Notes under the pieces: generated by a model
What the model was told of the DNA's origin: nothing
The model's input: the letters and a program-made list of their open reading frames with translations, nothing else
Databases searched by the model: none
Program-made: the position numbers and the translations under genes
In this document: in pieces, positions 15,709 through 26,649 of the stretch
Numbering within the stretch: the first letter of the stretch is position 1
Layout: each line of letters opens with the position of its first letter
Origin: JARROD01 sp037384225
GTDB taxonomy: Bacteria > Pseudomonadota > Gammaproteobacteria > Pseudomonadales > Cellvibrionaceae
Assembly (NCBI GenBank): GCA_037384225.1
Contig: JARROD010000020.1
Coordinates: 1-39,761, forward strand
DNA: 39,761 bases
Reading direction: 5' to 3'

Positions 15709-18588
15709 ATGTTGAACTATTATGATCCTAAAGTTGATACCGACTTTTACGATAAAGACTATGGCACGCCTGAAATCACTGTCGACGATGCGCGCCTGGA
15801 ACCGGTAGCGCTGACCATTGACGGCCGGGAAGTGGTGGTGCCCAAAGGTACCTCGGTGCTGCGAGCCGCGGCTGAAGCCGGAATCAACATTCCCAAACTC
15901 TGCGCCACCGACAACCTGCAAGCCTTTGGCTCCTGCCGCCTGTGCCTGGTGGAAATCAAAGGCCGCAAAGGATACCCCGCCTCCTGCACCACCTCGGTGG
16001 AAGCGGGCATGGAAGTACGCACACAATCGGGGCGATTGGCGGGGCTGCGCCGCAATGTAATGGAACTCTACATCTCGGATCATCCCCTCGACTGCCTGAC
16101 CTGCCCCAGTAACGGTGACTGCGAACTGCAGGATATGGCCGGCGCTGTCGGCCTGCGAGAGGTGCGCTATGGGTACAGTGGAGAAAATCACTTAAACGCG
16201 GAAAAAGATACCTCCAACCCGTACTTCACTTTTGATCCCAGCAAATGCATCGTTTGCTCGCGCTGTGTCCGCGCCTGCGAAGAGGTTCAGGGTACTTTCG
16301 CATTGACGGTGGATGGCCGCGGTTTCGCATCGAAGATAGCCGCCGGGCAGGATCAACCGTTTATGGATTCAGAATGTGTTTCCTGCGGTGCCTGCGTCAA
16401 AGCCTGTCCCACCTCCACGTTGATTGAAAATACGGTTGTCGAACAGGGACAGCCCGAGCACAGTGTGGTTACCACCTGCGCTTACTGCGGCGTCGGCTGC
16501 GCCTTTAAGGCGGAGCTTAAAGGCGATCAGGTGGTGCGCATGACCCCCTACAAAGGAGGCGCCGCCAACCGCGGCCACGCCTGTGTCAAAGGGCGCTTCG
16601 CCTTTGGTTACGCCACCCATGTCGATCGCATCACCACGCCTATGATTCGCGACAGTATCGAACAACCCTGGCGCAAAGTCTCCTGGCAAGAAGCGATAGC
16701 GTTCGCCGCTGCCCGTTTGCGGGACATACAGGCCCGTTACGGTCGCACCAGCGTGGGGGGAATCACCTCGTCTCGCTGCACCAATGAGGAAACCTATCTG
16801 GTGCAAAAACTGGTGCGCGCCGCTTTCGGCAATAACAATGTCGATACCTGCGCCCGCGTCTGCCATTCGCCCACCGGTTATGGACTCAAGACCACCCTGG
16901 GCGAATCGGCGGGCACTCAGTCTTTCGACTCGGTGGAAAAAGTCGATGTGGTGATGGTGATCGGAGCCAACCCTACCGATGGTCACCCGGTATTCGCTTC
17001 GCGGCTTAAAAAACGTCTGCGCGAGGGCGCGCAGCTGATCGTGATTGACCCGCGCCGTATCGACCTAGTGCACAGCCCCCACGTACGGGCCGCCCAGCAT
17101 TTAAAACTGCGCCCCGGGACCAACGTGGCCTGCATTAATGCCATGGCTCACGTTATTGTCAGCGAAGGTCTCGAAGACGCCCGCTTTATTGCCCAGCGTT
17201 GCGAACAACCGGCTTATCAGCAGTGGCGTGAGTTTATCAGTGACCCCCGCCACGCCCCGGAAGCCACCGCCGCTGTCACGGGTATCGACCCTCAGCAATT
17301 GCGGGCCGCCGCGCGTCTTTACGCCAGTGCCGGCAACGGCGCCATCTACTACGGCCTCGGCGTCACTGAGCACAGCCAGGGATCTACCATGGTGATGGGC
17401 ATTGCCAACCTGGCGATGTTGACCGGCAATCTCGGCCGCGAAGGGGTTGGCGTGAACCCGCTGCGGGGTCAGAACAATGTGCAGGGATCCTGCGACATGG
17501 GTTCATTTCCCCACGAATTGCCCGGCTACCGGCATATTTCCGATGCTGAAGTGCGGAACCAGTTTGAACGCGCCTGGGGCGTCAAACTGGATGCCGAACC
17601 GGGGCTGCGGATTCCCAATATGTTTGATGCCGCCGTGGACGGGCATTACAAGGGCCTCTATTGTCAGGGTGAGGACATCGCTCAATCCGACCCCAATACC
17701 CAGCATGTGGAGGCGGCACTGCGCAGTCTGGAATGCCTGATTGTGCAGGATATTTTCCTTAACGAAACGGCGAAGTTCGCCCACGTGTTTTTACCCGGGT
17801 CCTCATTTCTGGAGAAAAACGGTACCTTTACCAACGCTGAGCGGCGCATTTCGAGGGTGCGCAAAGTGATGGCACCGCTGGCCGGAAAAGAGGATTGGGA
17901 AGTGACCATGGCCCTGTCCAATGCTCTCGGTTATCCGATGGATTACTCACACCCCGAACAGATAATGGAAGAAATAGCGGCGCTGACGCCGACTTTCAGC
18001 GGCGTCAGCTATACGCTTCTCGATCGCCAGGGCTCGCTGCAGTGGCCCTGCAATGACGTCGCGCCGGCCGGCACACCAACGATGCATACCGACAGTTTCG
18101 TGCGCGGAAAGGGGTACTTCGCCGTCACGGAATATGTGGCAACGGATGAAAAGGTCAACCGGCGTTTTCCCCTATTGCTGACCACCGGGCGCATTCTTAC
18201 CCAGTACAATGTCGGCGCCCAGACCCGGCGCACTGCAAATGTGGCCTGGCACGGTGAAGATGTGCTGGAAGTGCACCCCCACGATGCCGAAGAACGGGGC
18301 ATCGCTGAAGGCAACTGGGTGGAAATTTCGAGTCGGGCGGGAAATACGGTACTGCGGGCGCGGTTGACCGAGCGAATGCAACCCGGCGTGGTTTACACCA
18401 CATTTCACCACCCGGCCAGCGGCGCCAATGTGGTGACTACGGAAAATTCCGACTGGGCGACCAACTGCCCCGAGTACAAGGTGACGGCGGTGCAATTGCG
18501 CAAAGTCAGCAAACCTTCGGCCTGGCAGGCCCAGCACCAGTCATTTAGTGATCGGCAAATAGCTTTTGCCGGGGAGTCCGACAGCTGA
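15709..18588 (+). CDS. fdsA: NAD-dependent formate dehydrogenase alpha subunit (Mo-bis-MGD, Cys type)
   Basis: The catalytic subunit, oxidising formate to CO2. In its 959 residues the order is: [2Fe-2S] domain (Cys65, 76, 79, 93); NuoG-like His125-Cys129-Cys132-Cys138 cluster; two [4Fe-4S] ferredoxin sites (Cys180-190 and Cys223-233); the [4Fe-4S] site at the molybdopterin domain (Cys257, 260, 264, 292); then the Mo domain and molydopterin-dinucleotide-binding C-terminus. The active-site Mo ligand is Cys385 in RVCHSP, so no selenocysteine machinery is needed. It is oxygen-tolerant FdsA-like. fdhD follows after 2 nt. Confidence 0.95.
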   Translation: MLNYYDPKVDTDFYDKDYGTPEITVDDARLEPVALTIDGREVVVPKGTSVLRAAAEAGINIPKLCATDNLQAFGSCRLCLVEIKGRKGYPASCTTSVEAGMEVRTQSGRLAGLRRNVMELYISDHPLDCLTCPSNGDCELQDMAGAVGLREVRYGYSGENHLNAEKDTSNPYFTFDPSKCIVCSRCVRACEEVQGTFALTVDGRGFASKIAAGQDQPFMDSECVSCGACVKACPTSTLIENTVVEQGQPEHSVVTTCAYCGVGCAFKAELKGDQVVRMTPYKGGAANRGHACVKGRFAFGYATHVDRITTPMIRDSIEQPWRKVSWQEAIAFAAARLRDIQARYGRTSVGGITSSRCTNEETYLVQKLVRAAFGNNNVDTCARVCHSPTGYGLKTTLGESAGTQSFDSVEKVDVVMVIGANPTDGHPVFASRLKKRLREGAQLIVIDPRRIDLVHSPHVRAAQHLKLRPGTNVACINAMAHVIVSEGLEDARFIAQRCEQPAYQQWREFISDPRHAPEATAAVTGIDPQQLRAAARLYASAGNGAIYYGLGVTEHSQGSTMVMGIANLAMLTGNLGREGVGVNPLRGQNNVQGSCDMGSFPHELPGYRHISDAEVRNQFERAWGVKLDAEPGLRIPNMFDAAVDGHYKGLYCQGEDIAQSDPNTQHVEAALRSLECLIVQDIFLNETAKFAHVFLPGSSFLEKNGTFTNAERRISRVRKVMAPLAGKEDWEVTMALSNALGYPMDYSHPEQIMEEIAALTPTFSGVSYTLLDRQGSLQWPCNDVAPAGTPTMHTDSFVRGKGYFAVTEYVATDEKVNRRFPLLLTTGRILTQYNVGAQTRRTANVAWHGEDVLEVHPHDAEERGIAEGNWVEISSRAGNTVLRARLTERMQPGVVYTTFHHPASGANVVTTENSDWATNCPEYKVTAVQLRKVSKPSAWQAQHQSFSDRQIAFAGESDS

Positions 18589-18590
18589 CA

Positions 18591-19397
18591 GTGGTGTCGA
18601 ATAGCGGTTATAGCGGCTGTCAGGTGGAACTCTGGCCGCAGGCGCAGAGAAAAGCGGACTGGGTGGCGCAGGAGCGTGCCGTGGCCCTGGTTTACAATGG
18701 TATCAGTCACGCCGTTATGATGGCGACACCGACGGATCTGGAAGTCTTTGCGATCGGGTTCAGTCTCACCGAAGGCATTGTTGAGAAACTGTCCGAGATC
18801 CTTGATATTGAAATTCGGGTTTTGTCGTTAGGAATCGAAGTGGCGCTGACGATTACCACCGAAGCATTTTTCAACCTCAAGCGCCGCCGCCGCGCGCTGC
18901 TGGGACCCACAGGCTGTGGTTTGTGCGGTGTCGAATCTCTACAGCAGGTATGGGGAAAACGCGTTGAAGAGGCACCGTTGCAACGCGATTTTCAGATTGC
19001 CCACACGGCAATCGAAACGGCGCTGGAACATCTCGAGTCGATGCAGCCGCTGCAGGAGATTTCAGGGGCTGTGCACGGCGCGGCCTGGTGCGATGTAACG
19101 GGGCGGATTCTATGGGTCAATGAGGATGTCGGGCGGCACAACGCACTGGACAAATTGATAGGCGAATATTATCGCCGCGACTATCAGGGTCAACCGGGTT
19201 TTGCATTAATATCCAGCCGCGCCAGTTTCGAAATGGTACAGAAATGTACCCGTGCCGGTATTGCCGTACTGGTGGCGGTTTCCGCCGCGACATCGCTGGC
19301 GGTCGAAACAGCGCAAAAAGCCGGCCTTACGCTGGTGGGATTTGCGCGGCCGAATCGACATGTTATCTACTCCCACAGTGACGGGATCAAACCCTGA
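18591..19397 (+). CDS. fdhD: Formate dehydrogenase sulfurtransferase FdhD (FdsC)
   Basis: A chaperone that moves sulfur from a cysteine desulfurase to the Mo-bis-MGD cofactor of formate dehydrogenase. The 268-residue product contains GPTGCGLCG with the sulfur-relay cysteines Cys109 and Cys112 (E. coli Cys121/124) and the FdhD signature NEDVGRHNALDK. The GTG start sits 2 nt after the fdsA stop, so the two are translationally coupled. In Cupriavidus the fds operon continues to fdsD; no such gene follows here. Confidence 0.94.
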   Translation: MVSNSGYSGCQVELWPQAQRKADWVAQERAVALVYNGISHAVMMATPTDLEVFAIGFSLTEGIVEKLSEILDIEIRVLSLGIEVALTITTEAFFNLKRRRRALLGPTGCGLCGVESLQQVWGKRVEEAPLQRDFQIAHTAIETALEHLESMQPLQEISGAVHGAAWCDVTGRILWVNEDVGRHNALDKLIGEYYRRDYQGQPGFALISSRASFEMVQKCTRAGIAVLVAVSAATSLAVETAQKAGLTLVGFARPNRHVIYSHSDGIKP

Positions 19398-19561
19398 GGG
19401 CCTTTTCCGGCGCAGCCCGATGCGATCACTGGGCGCCGAATCAAGATTTGTATGAAAAGTAGGCGCAATGCGCCGAAACACAAAAAACTTTACAAAATAT
19501 TTGCCCCAATATCTTACCGATGTGTTTTATAGTTCCGCAAAATCATTATGCGGAGCCAGTA

Positions 19562-22500
19562 ATGAAGATTATGGATGTGCACCGATCGGTATTTGTCGTT
19601 TTGTCTGTTCTTTTTTCTACTTTCAATCTGCTTTTTTTCAGTGTTGCAGGCATCGCAAATGATCTCCAGTCCGAACGTGGTCAGGCTGCGCAGTATTATG
19701 AGGCGGGCCATTACCGCGAAGCGTTTACTGTCTATGAACGCCTGTTGACCCAACCCGGATATGGGGGCGAAAAAGCCGCTGTGGACTTGTCCGCTGCCGT
19801 AAACTGTCTGCACCAGCTCAACGCCGTGAAAGCGTTTGACGATTTTATCGAGGCGGTGATCCAGCAACACGACGAGGACTGGCGGGTATTGAAAGCGGCC
19901 GCCGGTGCCTACCGCAAGGTTGAAAAAGTCGGCTATCTGATTGCGGGTAAATTTGTGCGGGGGCGTCAGCGCGGTCCGGCAAAATATGTGCAAAGCGAGG
20001 AGCGGGATCGGGTACGGGCGCTGCAGCTTTTGACGCGGGCGCTGGATTTGGCCGCGACCGGGCAAACCCGCGATATATTGATCGATCTTGCCGCCACTTT
20101 GATACAGCACCGGGAAGGCAGGCAAGCCTGGAAATTGCAATACCTGACCGATCTTGCCGAATTGCCCGATTTTAACCAGCGCCAGCCCGTATTTTATGAT
20201 TTTGGCGACTACTCCGATCATAGCGGTGCGCCGGTCGATAGCCGTGGCGAAGCCCTATATTACGCGGTTGCAGACAATTTTGAGAACGCCCGTAACGACG
20301 GCGAGCGCTGGCGCTTTCTGTTGCAGACAATCGCGGCTTTCGGCTCCGGAGACAAAAGCTGGAGCCAGTGGCAGTGGGCGGATTTTCTCTGGCAGCAGTT
20401 TGGCGTCCAGACTATCAGTAGTGAGCCCTGGTTTCGCATTCTCAGCAGCGAGACAGGGGGCGGTGAAGATACCGCGACAACGCCGGAAAGCAATATCTTT
20501 GTGCTGCACACACTCAACGATAACGAAACCCTTGCCCGGCTGGCGAATGGTATTAAGCGATTCGCGCTGCCCGAGGGACATAACTTTGTCCTGATATTGC
20601 AGCAACTGGCGAAAGCCAGGGATAACCCTAGTCGTCCCTACGCCGAGCAGGCCGCCGATCGCCTGGCAACGCTCTATGAAAATCGCCGCCAGTTCGAGAC
20701 CGCCGCGAACTATTGGCAGCGAGCCATCAAACGCTTTGGCGATGAACAGCATCGGCGCCAGGCACGGGTGGATCAAATCCTCGGTGCCTGGGCAAAGTTC
20801 GAAGACACGGGTATGAAAACCATCGGCGATACTGGGCAAAAAGTGTATTTGCGCTATCGCAACGCCGGCAGTGTGGAGTTAAACCTTTACCCGTTGAAAA
20901 CGCGTGAGTATCTGGAGGATATCAAAACCTTTTTAAGCGCAGATCCAGAATCGCTGCAGTGGGGGCGTATACAGCTGGAGCGGATTGGATTTCAGGTGCT
21001 TGAACAAGGCAAGCAGCAGTATCTCGGGAAACGTCTGAAAACCTGGAGGCAAAAGCTCGACCCCGCCGCGGAGCACTATGATCGGCGCGCTGAAATTGCG
21101 CTGCCGGATTCGATCGAAGGCGCCTACCTGCTGGAGGCCCGGGTGGCCGGGGGAAATACCAGCTATATCGTGGTGTGGAACAACGCCTCGGTGATTGTCA
21201 AAAAACCCATGGAGCAGCAGGTACTGTATTACCTGGCGGAGGCCGGCAAAGGGATACCGCAGACGCATCGGGCATTGCATTTTTTCGGCTATCGTCAGCA
21301 CTGGTTCAAACCTCAAGAGCGCAAAAAATTCGGGCGAAACTACAAGATATCCACGCGGGAGCTAACCCTGGAAACCGACGCCCAGGGGTTGCTGTATGTG
21401 GATAATCAACAGCTGAGCAGTGAGTATAAGTGGCTGGTGTATACCGGGCCTGTGAATGGCCCCGGTGGTGATGATTTCGCTTTTCTCGGTTTTAACCGTA
21501 TCTGGTATGGCGGCACTGCGGCGGCGCCCGATAAGCGGGCCAAGGCCTATGTGATCAGTAATCAGCCGGTATACCGCCCCGGGCAGACGGTGAAGTTTCA
21601 GGCCTGGGTGCGTCGCGCAGACTATAGTGATGGCAACGACGGTAAAGGCGGGTCTCGCTATGCCAACCACAGTTTCAATGTAGAGATTCACAATCCCAAG
21701 GGTGAAAAGCTCTTCAGCGAGGCGTTGAAGGCGGATGAATACGGTGGTGTCAGCGCTGAGGTCACACTCGATAAAAATGCTGATCTGGGTCTATATCACG
21801 TCAATATCACAGGTATTGGCGGCGGTGGCCAGTTTCGGGTTGAAGAATATAAAAAACCGGAGTTTGAAGTCAGTGTGGAGACACCGACCGAGGCCGGACG
21901 GTTGGGTGACAACTTCAAAGCCACAATCACAGCTGGATACTACTTTGGCGCTCCGGTGGCCAATGCCAAAGTCAAATACAGGGTGATGCGCTATGACCAC
22001 GACAGCCGCTGGTATCCCTCCGCGACCTGGGACTGGCTCTACGGCCCCGGTTACTGGTGGTTTTGCGAGGATACCCCCCGCTACCCGGGCTGGCGTGACT
22101 GGGGCCTGCGGGCACCCGACAAAAGCGGGTGGCCGGTGGTCAAAAACCCGCCGGAATTGGTGCAGGAAAACGAAGTTGAGATCGGCACCGACGGTCGTGT
22201 CACGGTGGAGATCGACACCCTGAGCGCCAAGGTCATGCACGGTGATAGTGATCACCGTTATGAAATAACGGCGCAGGTGGTGGATCAGTCGCGCCGCGTC
22301 GTCCGGGGTACCGGAGAGATTCTGGTATCGCGCCGACCCTACCGCGTCTATAGCTGGGTGGATAAAGGTTACTACCAAACCGGCGATGTGGTTCAGGCCG
22401 GTTTTGCCGCCAGGACCATCGAGGGCGTGCCTGTGACCGGCACCGGCGAAGTCAAACTGTTTCGCATTCATTACGACAGCCGTGATGCGGCGCGGGAAAA

Positions 22501-23509
22501 GGTTACAGAAACCTTGGTGCAGAGTTGGAATTTGAATCCGGATCAACAGGGGCGGGCGCGATTGCAATTCAAGGCGGACAAGGCGGGCCAATACCGCCTC
22601 GCTTATGTTGTCCGCGACGGCCGGGGCGAAGCTATTGAAGGTGCCTACCTGTTTAATATTATCGGTACGGCTATCTCTGCGGCGGATAGTTTCAGGTTTA
22701 ACGAACTGGAGTTGATTGCGGACAAAAAACACTATGCGCCGAATCAGCGCTTGAAGCTAATGATTAACAGCAACCGGCGCGACGCCAGCGTTTTACTGTT
22801 ACTGCGCGCGGTCAACGGTCGCTATGAAACAGCGCAGACACTGGCGTTGAAGGGCAATACAGCGATCAGGGATATTGCCATTGAAAACCGGGATCGTCCC
22901 AATTTCTTTATTGAAGCGGTAACGGTTGTTAACGGTCAGGTGTTTACCGAAGTGGAGGAAATTGCGGTGCCACCGCAACAGCGGCTGCTCAATGTCGAGC
23001 TCCTGCCGCAAAAAACCAGCTATAAACCGGGCGAGCAGGCGCAAATGCAAGTCAGATTGACGGACTTGGCCGGAAAACCCTTTGTCGGTTCCACAGTCAT
23101 TTCCGTCTATGATGAAGCGCTCGATTATATTGCTGCAGAAGAGCGACAGAATATCACAGCGTTTTTCTGGAAGTGGCGACGCAGCCATAACCCCAATACT
23201 CAACATTCGGCCCGACGGCGATTTAGCAATATGACCAAACCCAAGGCGGCGACTCTGCAGCCTATCGGTGTGTTTGGCGACCGTTTGCCGGAGGACGACT
23301 CCGGTGTGGTCGGTGGAAATCAACTCGAGGAAATGGCAGTTACCGCCAGCACTGCTCCCGTCAGTGCTAAAGCGAATGTCAAAATCGGAGGTTTCGGTCT
23401 GGGCCATGGGGCATGGCACAAAAGTCGGTCAGGCACAGGTGGGTCTGGTGACAGCCAAAAAACTGTTGCTGCGTATGCAGCTGCCCCGTTTTGCGGTTGC
23501 CGGCGATGA
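19562..23509 (+). pseudogene. Alpha-2-macroglobulin family protein, N-terminal part (frameshifted)
   Basis: Bacterial alpha-2-macroglobulins are secreted or anchored protease traps. The ATG at 19562 has GGAG upstream and starts a signal peptide (hydrophobic to about residue 30, FFSVAGIAND) without a lipobox Cys. A TPR-like segment rich in Tyr/Ala, then MG domains follow, including the MG2-type stretch AYVISNQPVYRPGQTVKFQAWVRRADYSDG and FRVEEYKKPEFEV (MG3). The frame remains homologous until about 23386 (GNQLEEMAVTAS...NVKI) and then reads out-of-frame residues to a stop at 23509. The rest of the protein continues in another frame, so this is half of one broken gene. An alternative in-frame upstream start is at 19520. 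Confidence 0.85.
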
Positions 23510-25541
23510 ACTGGTACTGTCGGCCAATATCCATAATTATCTGGAAACCGACGAAAACGTCGAAGCCAGGCTGGAACTGGCGGGCGACACGCTGCAATTG
23601 CTGGATCGGGCGCGGCGCAAGATTACGTTGGCCGCCGGGGCCGAAACGCGAGTGGACTGGCGTGTACGTGCGCTTGGTGAGGGGGATGCCAATGTCCGTA
23701 TGCTGGCGCTTGGGCGGCGCGAATCAGACGCTGTAGAAATGCCGTTGCCGGTTAATGTACACGGTATGGCGAAGACCGACAGTTTCAGCGGTACTCTGAC
23801 CGCGCGGCAGAGTGTAGGTGACATTAAATTCACCCTGCCGGAGGCACATCGGGAAGACCAGACAAGCCTGGAACTGCGCTATTCCCCCACACTGGCCGGC
23901 GCCCTGATGGAGGCCTTACCCTATTTGACAGATTATCCCTACGACTGTACCGAACAGACCCTGAGCCGCTTTTTACCCGAGGCTCAATTGCAAAATGCGT
24001 TGCTTCAGGCAAAGGTCAATTCGGCGATTGTTCCTGAGTCGCTTGCCGAACGGACCGCGAGCGGCCTTGAGCGCCTCGCGCGGATGCAATTATCCGACGG
24101 TGGCTGGGGCTGGTTTTCCGGTTGGGGAGAGCGTTCTCAGCCACATATGACGGCTTATGTTGTACACGGTTTGCAACAGGTTTTAAAACTGAAGTCGTTA
24201 AAGCTGAAGTCATTAAAACAAAAGAGGTTAAAATCCCCGCCTTCTAAAAATGACGTGAGAGAGGATACGGCGGTATTGGACAGGGGGCTGGCCTGGCTGG
24301 AATACTACCAGGCGACACAGTTGCAGCAGTTGAAAAACGCCGCCGCTCAAACCAGGCCCTATAAAACCGCGGCTGACAATACGGATGCTTTTGTCGCCAT
24401 GGTGCTGGGGGATGCCGGCAAACCCGATAGCGCTATGCTGGATTATCTCTACCGCGACCGCCTGAAATTATCGGCCTACGGCAAAGTTATGCTGGCGTTG
24501 GCGCTGCACAAAGCGCAACGCACCGAGGAGCGCGACCTGGTGCGCCGCAATGTCGAGCAGCTGCTGGTGATGGATGACGAAAACGAAACCGCGTATTTGG
24601 AACTCGGCAACGATGGTTACTGGTGGCACTGGTACGGCAGCGAGTTCGAGGCCCATGCCTACTATCTAAAACTTCTGGCACAACTGGAACCTAAGGGAAA
24701 AATTGCGCCGCGGCTGGTGAAATACCTTCTCAACAACCGAAGATTTTCCGGCCATTGGCATTCAACCCGCGACACAGCGGTAGTGATTGAAGCCGTGACC
24801 GAATATCTGCTCGGCAGCGGCGAAGTTCAGTCAATGCCGGAGGTGGACGTCATTGTAGACGCGGAAAAGGTAAAAACAGTGCGCTTCACGAAAGACAATC
24901 TGTTCAGCCCCGAAAATCACTTGGTGCTAACGGCTGAACAACTTGACAGCGGTGAGCACACTGTGAAACTGGTGAAGCGTGCATCCGCCGGCGTCGGGTC
25001 GGGGCCGCTCTACTACAATGCCTACCTGCACTATTTTACCGAACAGGATTCAATCGGTAAAAGTGGTCTGGAAATTAAAGTGGAACGTCGCTATTACAAA
25101 CTCGAAGCCATCGATGCCAAAAGCCCGGTCAGGGGAAGCCGCGGCCAGGCTCTGGAGCAGAAAGTGGAGAAATTCCGGCGCACCCCTATCGACCCCAAAG
25201 AGCGGTTAAGCAGTGGTGATCTGGTTGAGGTTGAATTGATACTCGAGAGTAAGAACGACTATGAATATGTGGTAATCGAAGATATGAAGGCGGCCGGCTT
25301 TGAGCCGCTGGGTGTGCGCAGTGGCTACAACGGCAATGAACTCGGTGCCTATATAGAATACCGGGATGACCGGGTGTCGCTTTTCGCAACCCATCTGGGG
25401 CGTGGCAGGCACAGCGTCAGCTATCGCATGAGAGCCGAAATTCCCGGCCGCTTCAGTGCTCTGCCAACGAGGTTGAAAGCCATGTATGCCCCGGATATCA
25501 AAGCAAACTCGGATGAAAATACCTTTTCAATCGAAGATTGA
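23268..25541 (+). pseudogene. Alpha-2-macroglobulin family protein, C-terminal part (frameshifted)
   Basis: Genuine homology starts at about 23391 with VSVWAMGHGTKVGQ; the codons from 23268 are out-of-frame filler. It contains MG-type beta domains (LLLRMQLPRFAVAGDELVLSANIHN), then the thioester domain with CTEQ at 23946-23957 (YDCTEQTLSRFLP), and an alpha/alpha-toroid with GGWGWFSGWGERS. The C-terminal receptor-like domain ends the chain (GDLVEVELILESKNDYEYVVIEDMKAAGFEPL). The conserved FADTA...TD..G...PD.LT.W block normally found just before this point is absent from both frames. That suggests a small deletion at the junction rather than a simple 1-nt shift, or an assembly error. Confidence 0.85.
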
Positions 25542-25569
25542 AACACCGCTGACGGAAACCACCCGTGTT

Positions 25570-25660
25570 CACCCCAGCGTTGTATAAATTTTCGAGCCCG
25601 GAAGCTTTTAGAAACTGCGAAGCGGTTCTGCGCCGAAATTTCATGTAACGATGGGGCTCA
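25570..25660. repeat. R2 repeat element, second copy
   Basis: It starts ACCCCAGCGTTGTATAAATT and ends with the inverse-like GTAACGATGGGGCT. The interior GAGCCCGGAAGCTTTTAGA matches the R2 copy at 959-1075. It lies just after the macroglobulin stop codon. Confidence 0.6.
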
Positions 25661-26040
25661 GTGTCGATTTAATTGACGCGGGTGGTGTTTAGCATTTTGT
25701 ATATTGAGTTTTCCGCGGTAAATTCCAGAAAAGTCTAGCAACCGGAGAACAGCACTTCCCTTGTAAGCATCGGCTGCAAATTTCCATACATTCAGGCATT
25801 TTAAGCGGTCAGTTTTACGTGTATTTATCTAACGACAGCATAGCGGTATTGCAACCAAGAAGTGGCAAAAAGGGGTCGAAAAATTTCCCGACACTGTTTT
25901 ATACTAAATCTCAAACGCTTTGGGTATAAGCCGGGTTATTTTTAGAAAAACAAAGAATGCCGGCGGTCGCTGACCGGGAGTGTCGCTAACTGACATTTTT
26001 CGAACCGTCAGGGTTGCGTGATTTTTTCAATGGCGCCTGC
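25661..26040. other. Non-coding gap with R3 repeat
   Basis: No gene was seen. The stretch holds one R3 unit (25900-25928) and short weak stems such as CGGTC/GACCG near 25966. It separates the macroglobulin gene from the convergent SLT-like gene. No strong terminator was identified. Confidence 0.5.
25900..25928 (-). repeat. R3 repeat
   Basis: A 29-bp unit, TATACTAAATCTCAAACGCT then TTGGGTATA, the reverse complement of the R3 consensus seen at 6316-6345. Confidence 0.7.
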
Positions 26041-26649
26041 TCAGGCGGCGAGATTCGGACTGTTTGTAGTCACAGTGTTAGAGCTGACTGTGACTGTATT
26101 GCCTCCAATGGAATTTGTGCGCACGGGTGGGGGTGTGCCAGCTGTGGTACAACCGCTGCCTTCTCCTTCGTTGCAAACGGCCACAAACTGTTGATAGTGG
26201 TTGATAAAATCGTCGACGGTACCGGTTTGCCGGGTCTGAAAGTAACGAGCCCAGAATTTGGCGAGTTCGTTGAGACTGGCCTTTACTGACAGGGTTTTAC
26301 CGCTGCGCCGATAGATCATCCAGGCGATGGCGGTGGCATAGCTGAGGTTGGTTGTCAGCTCGGCATGGGGGTTGGTCAAAAATTTGTGCTGGCTGGCGAG
26401 GCCGCGCACAAATGATGCCAAATCCGGGGAACGGATAAGATATTTGTCCCAGACGTTTGTGTGTGTTCGGGGGGTAATCTGATAGATCCCCAGGCCGCGA
26501 GAGCGGCTGTATTTGAGGTGAAAACCGAGCCCTGACTCCTGTGCGGCGGTACCCAACAACAGCCGTTCAGCCACCGGAGACCAGTCTCCCAACTGTTGCA
26601 GTGTCGGTTTAATGACAAAATTACGGAGTTCTTCTGCACAAATACCCAT
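26041..26649 (-). CDS. Putative SLT-like lytic transglycosylase/lysozyme-fold protein
   Basis: A 202-residue product. The segment LLGTAAQESGLG (31-42) followed by GLGIYQITPRTH (52-63) matches the SLT/phage-lysozyme pattern of a catalytic Glu (Glu38) in an ES dipeptide and the GxYQI motif. The fold would cleave peptidoglycan glycan strands. There is no signal peptide, and the C-terminus is a Ser/Thr/Asn-rich tail (about 165-202), which recalls phage or contractile-tail hydrolases delivered by other means. No phage genes accompany it. The ATG has GAGG about 9 nt upstream. The domain assignment is by motif only. Confidence 0.6.
   Translation of the reverse strand: MGICAEELRNFVIKPTLQQLGDWSPVAERLLLGTAAQESGLGFHLKYSRSRGLGIYQITPRTHTNVWDKYLIRSPDLASFVRGLASQHKFLTNPHAELTTNLSYATAIAWMIYRRSGKTLSVKASLNELAKFWARYFQTRQTGTVDDFINHYQQFVAVCNEGEGSGCTTAGTPPPVRTNSIGGNTVTVSSNTVTTNSPNLAA

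Noticed and set aside
15517..16986. Minus-strand frames of 200+ codons opposite fdsB/fdsA
   Set aside because: Shadow frames in GC-rich coding DNA; the plus strand has all iron-sulfur and Mo motifs.
21791..22732. 313-codon minus-strand frame opposite the macroglobulin gene
   Set aside because: The plus-strand frame shows MG-domain homology; the antisense frame does not resemble a protein family.
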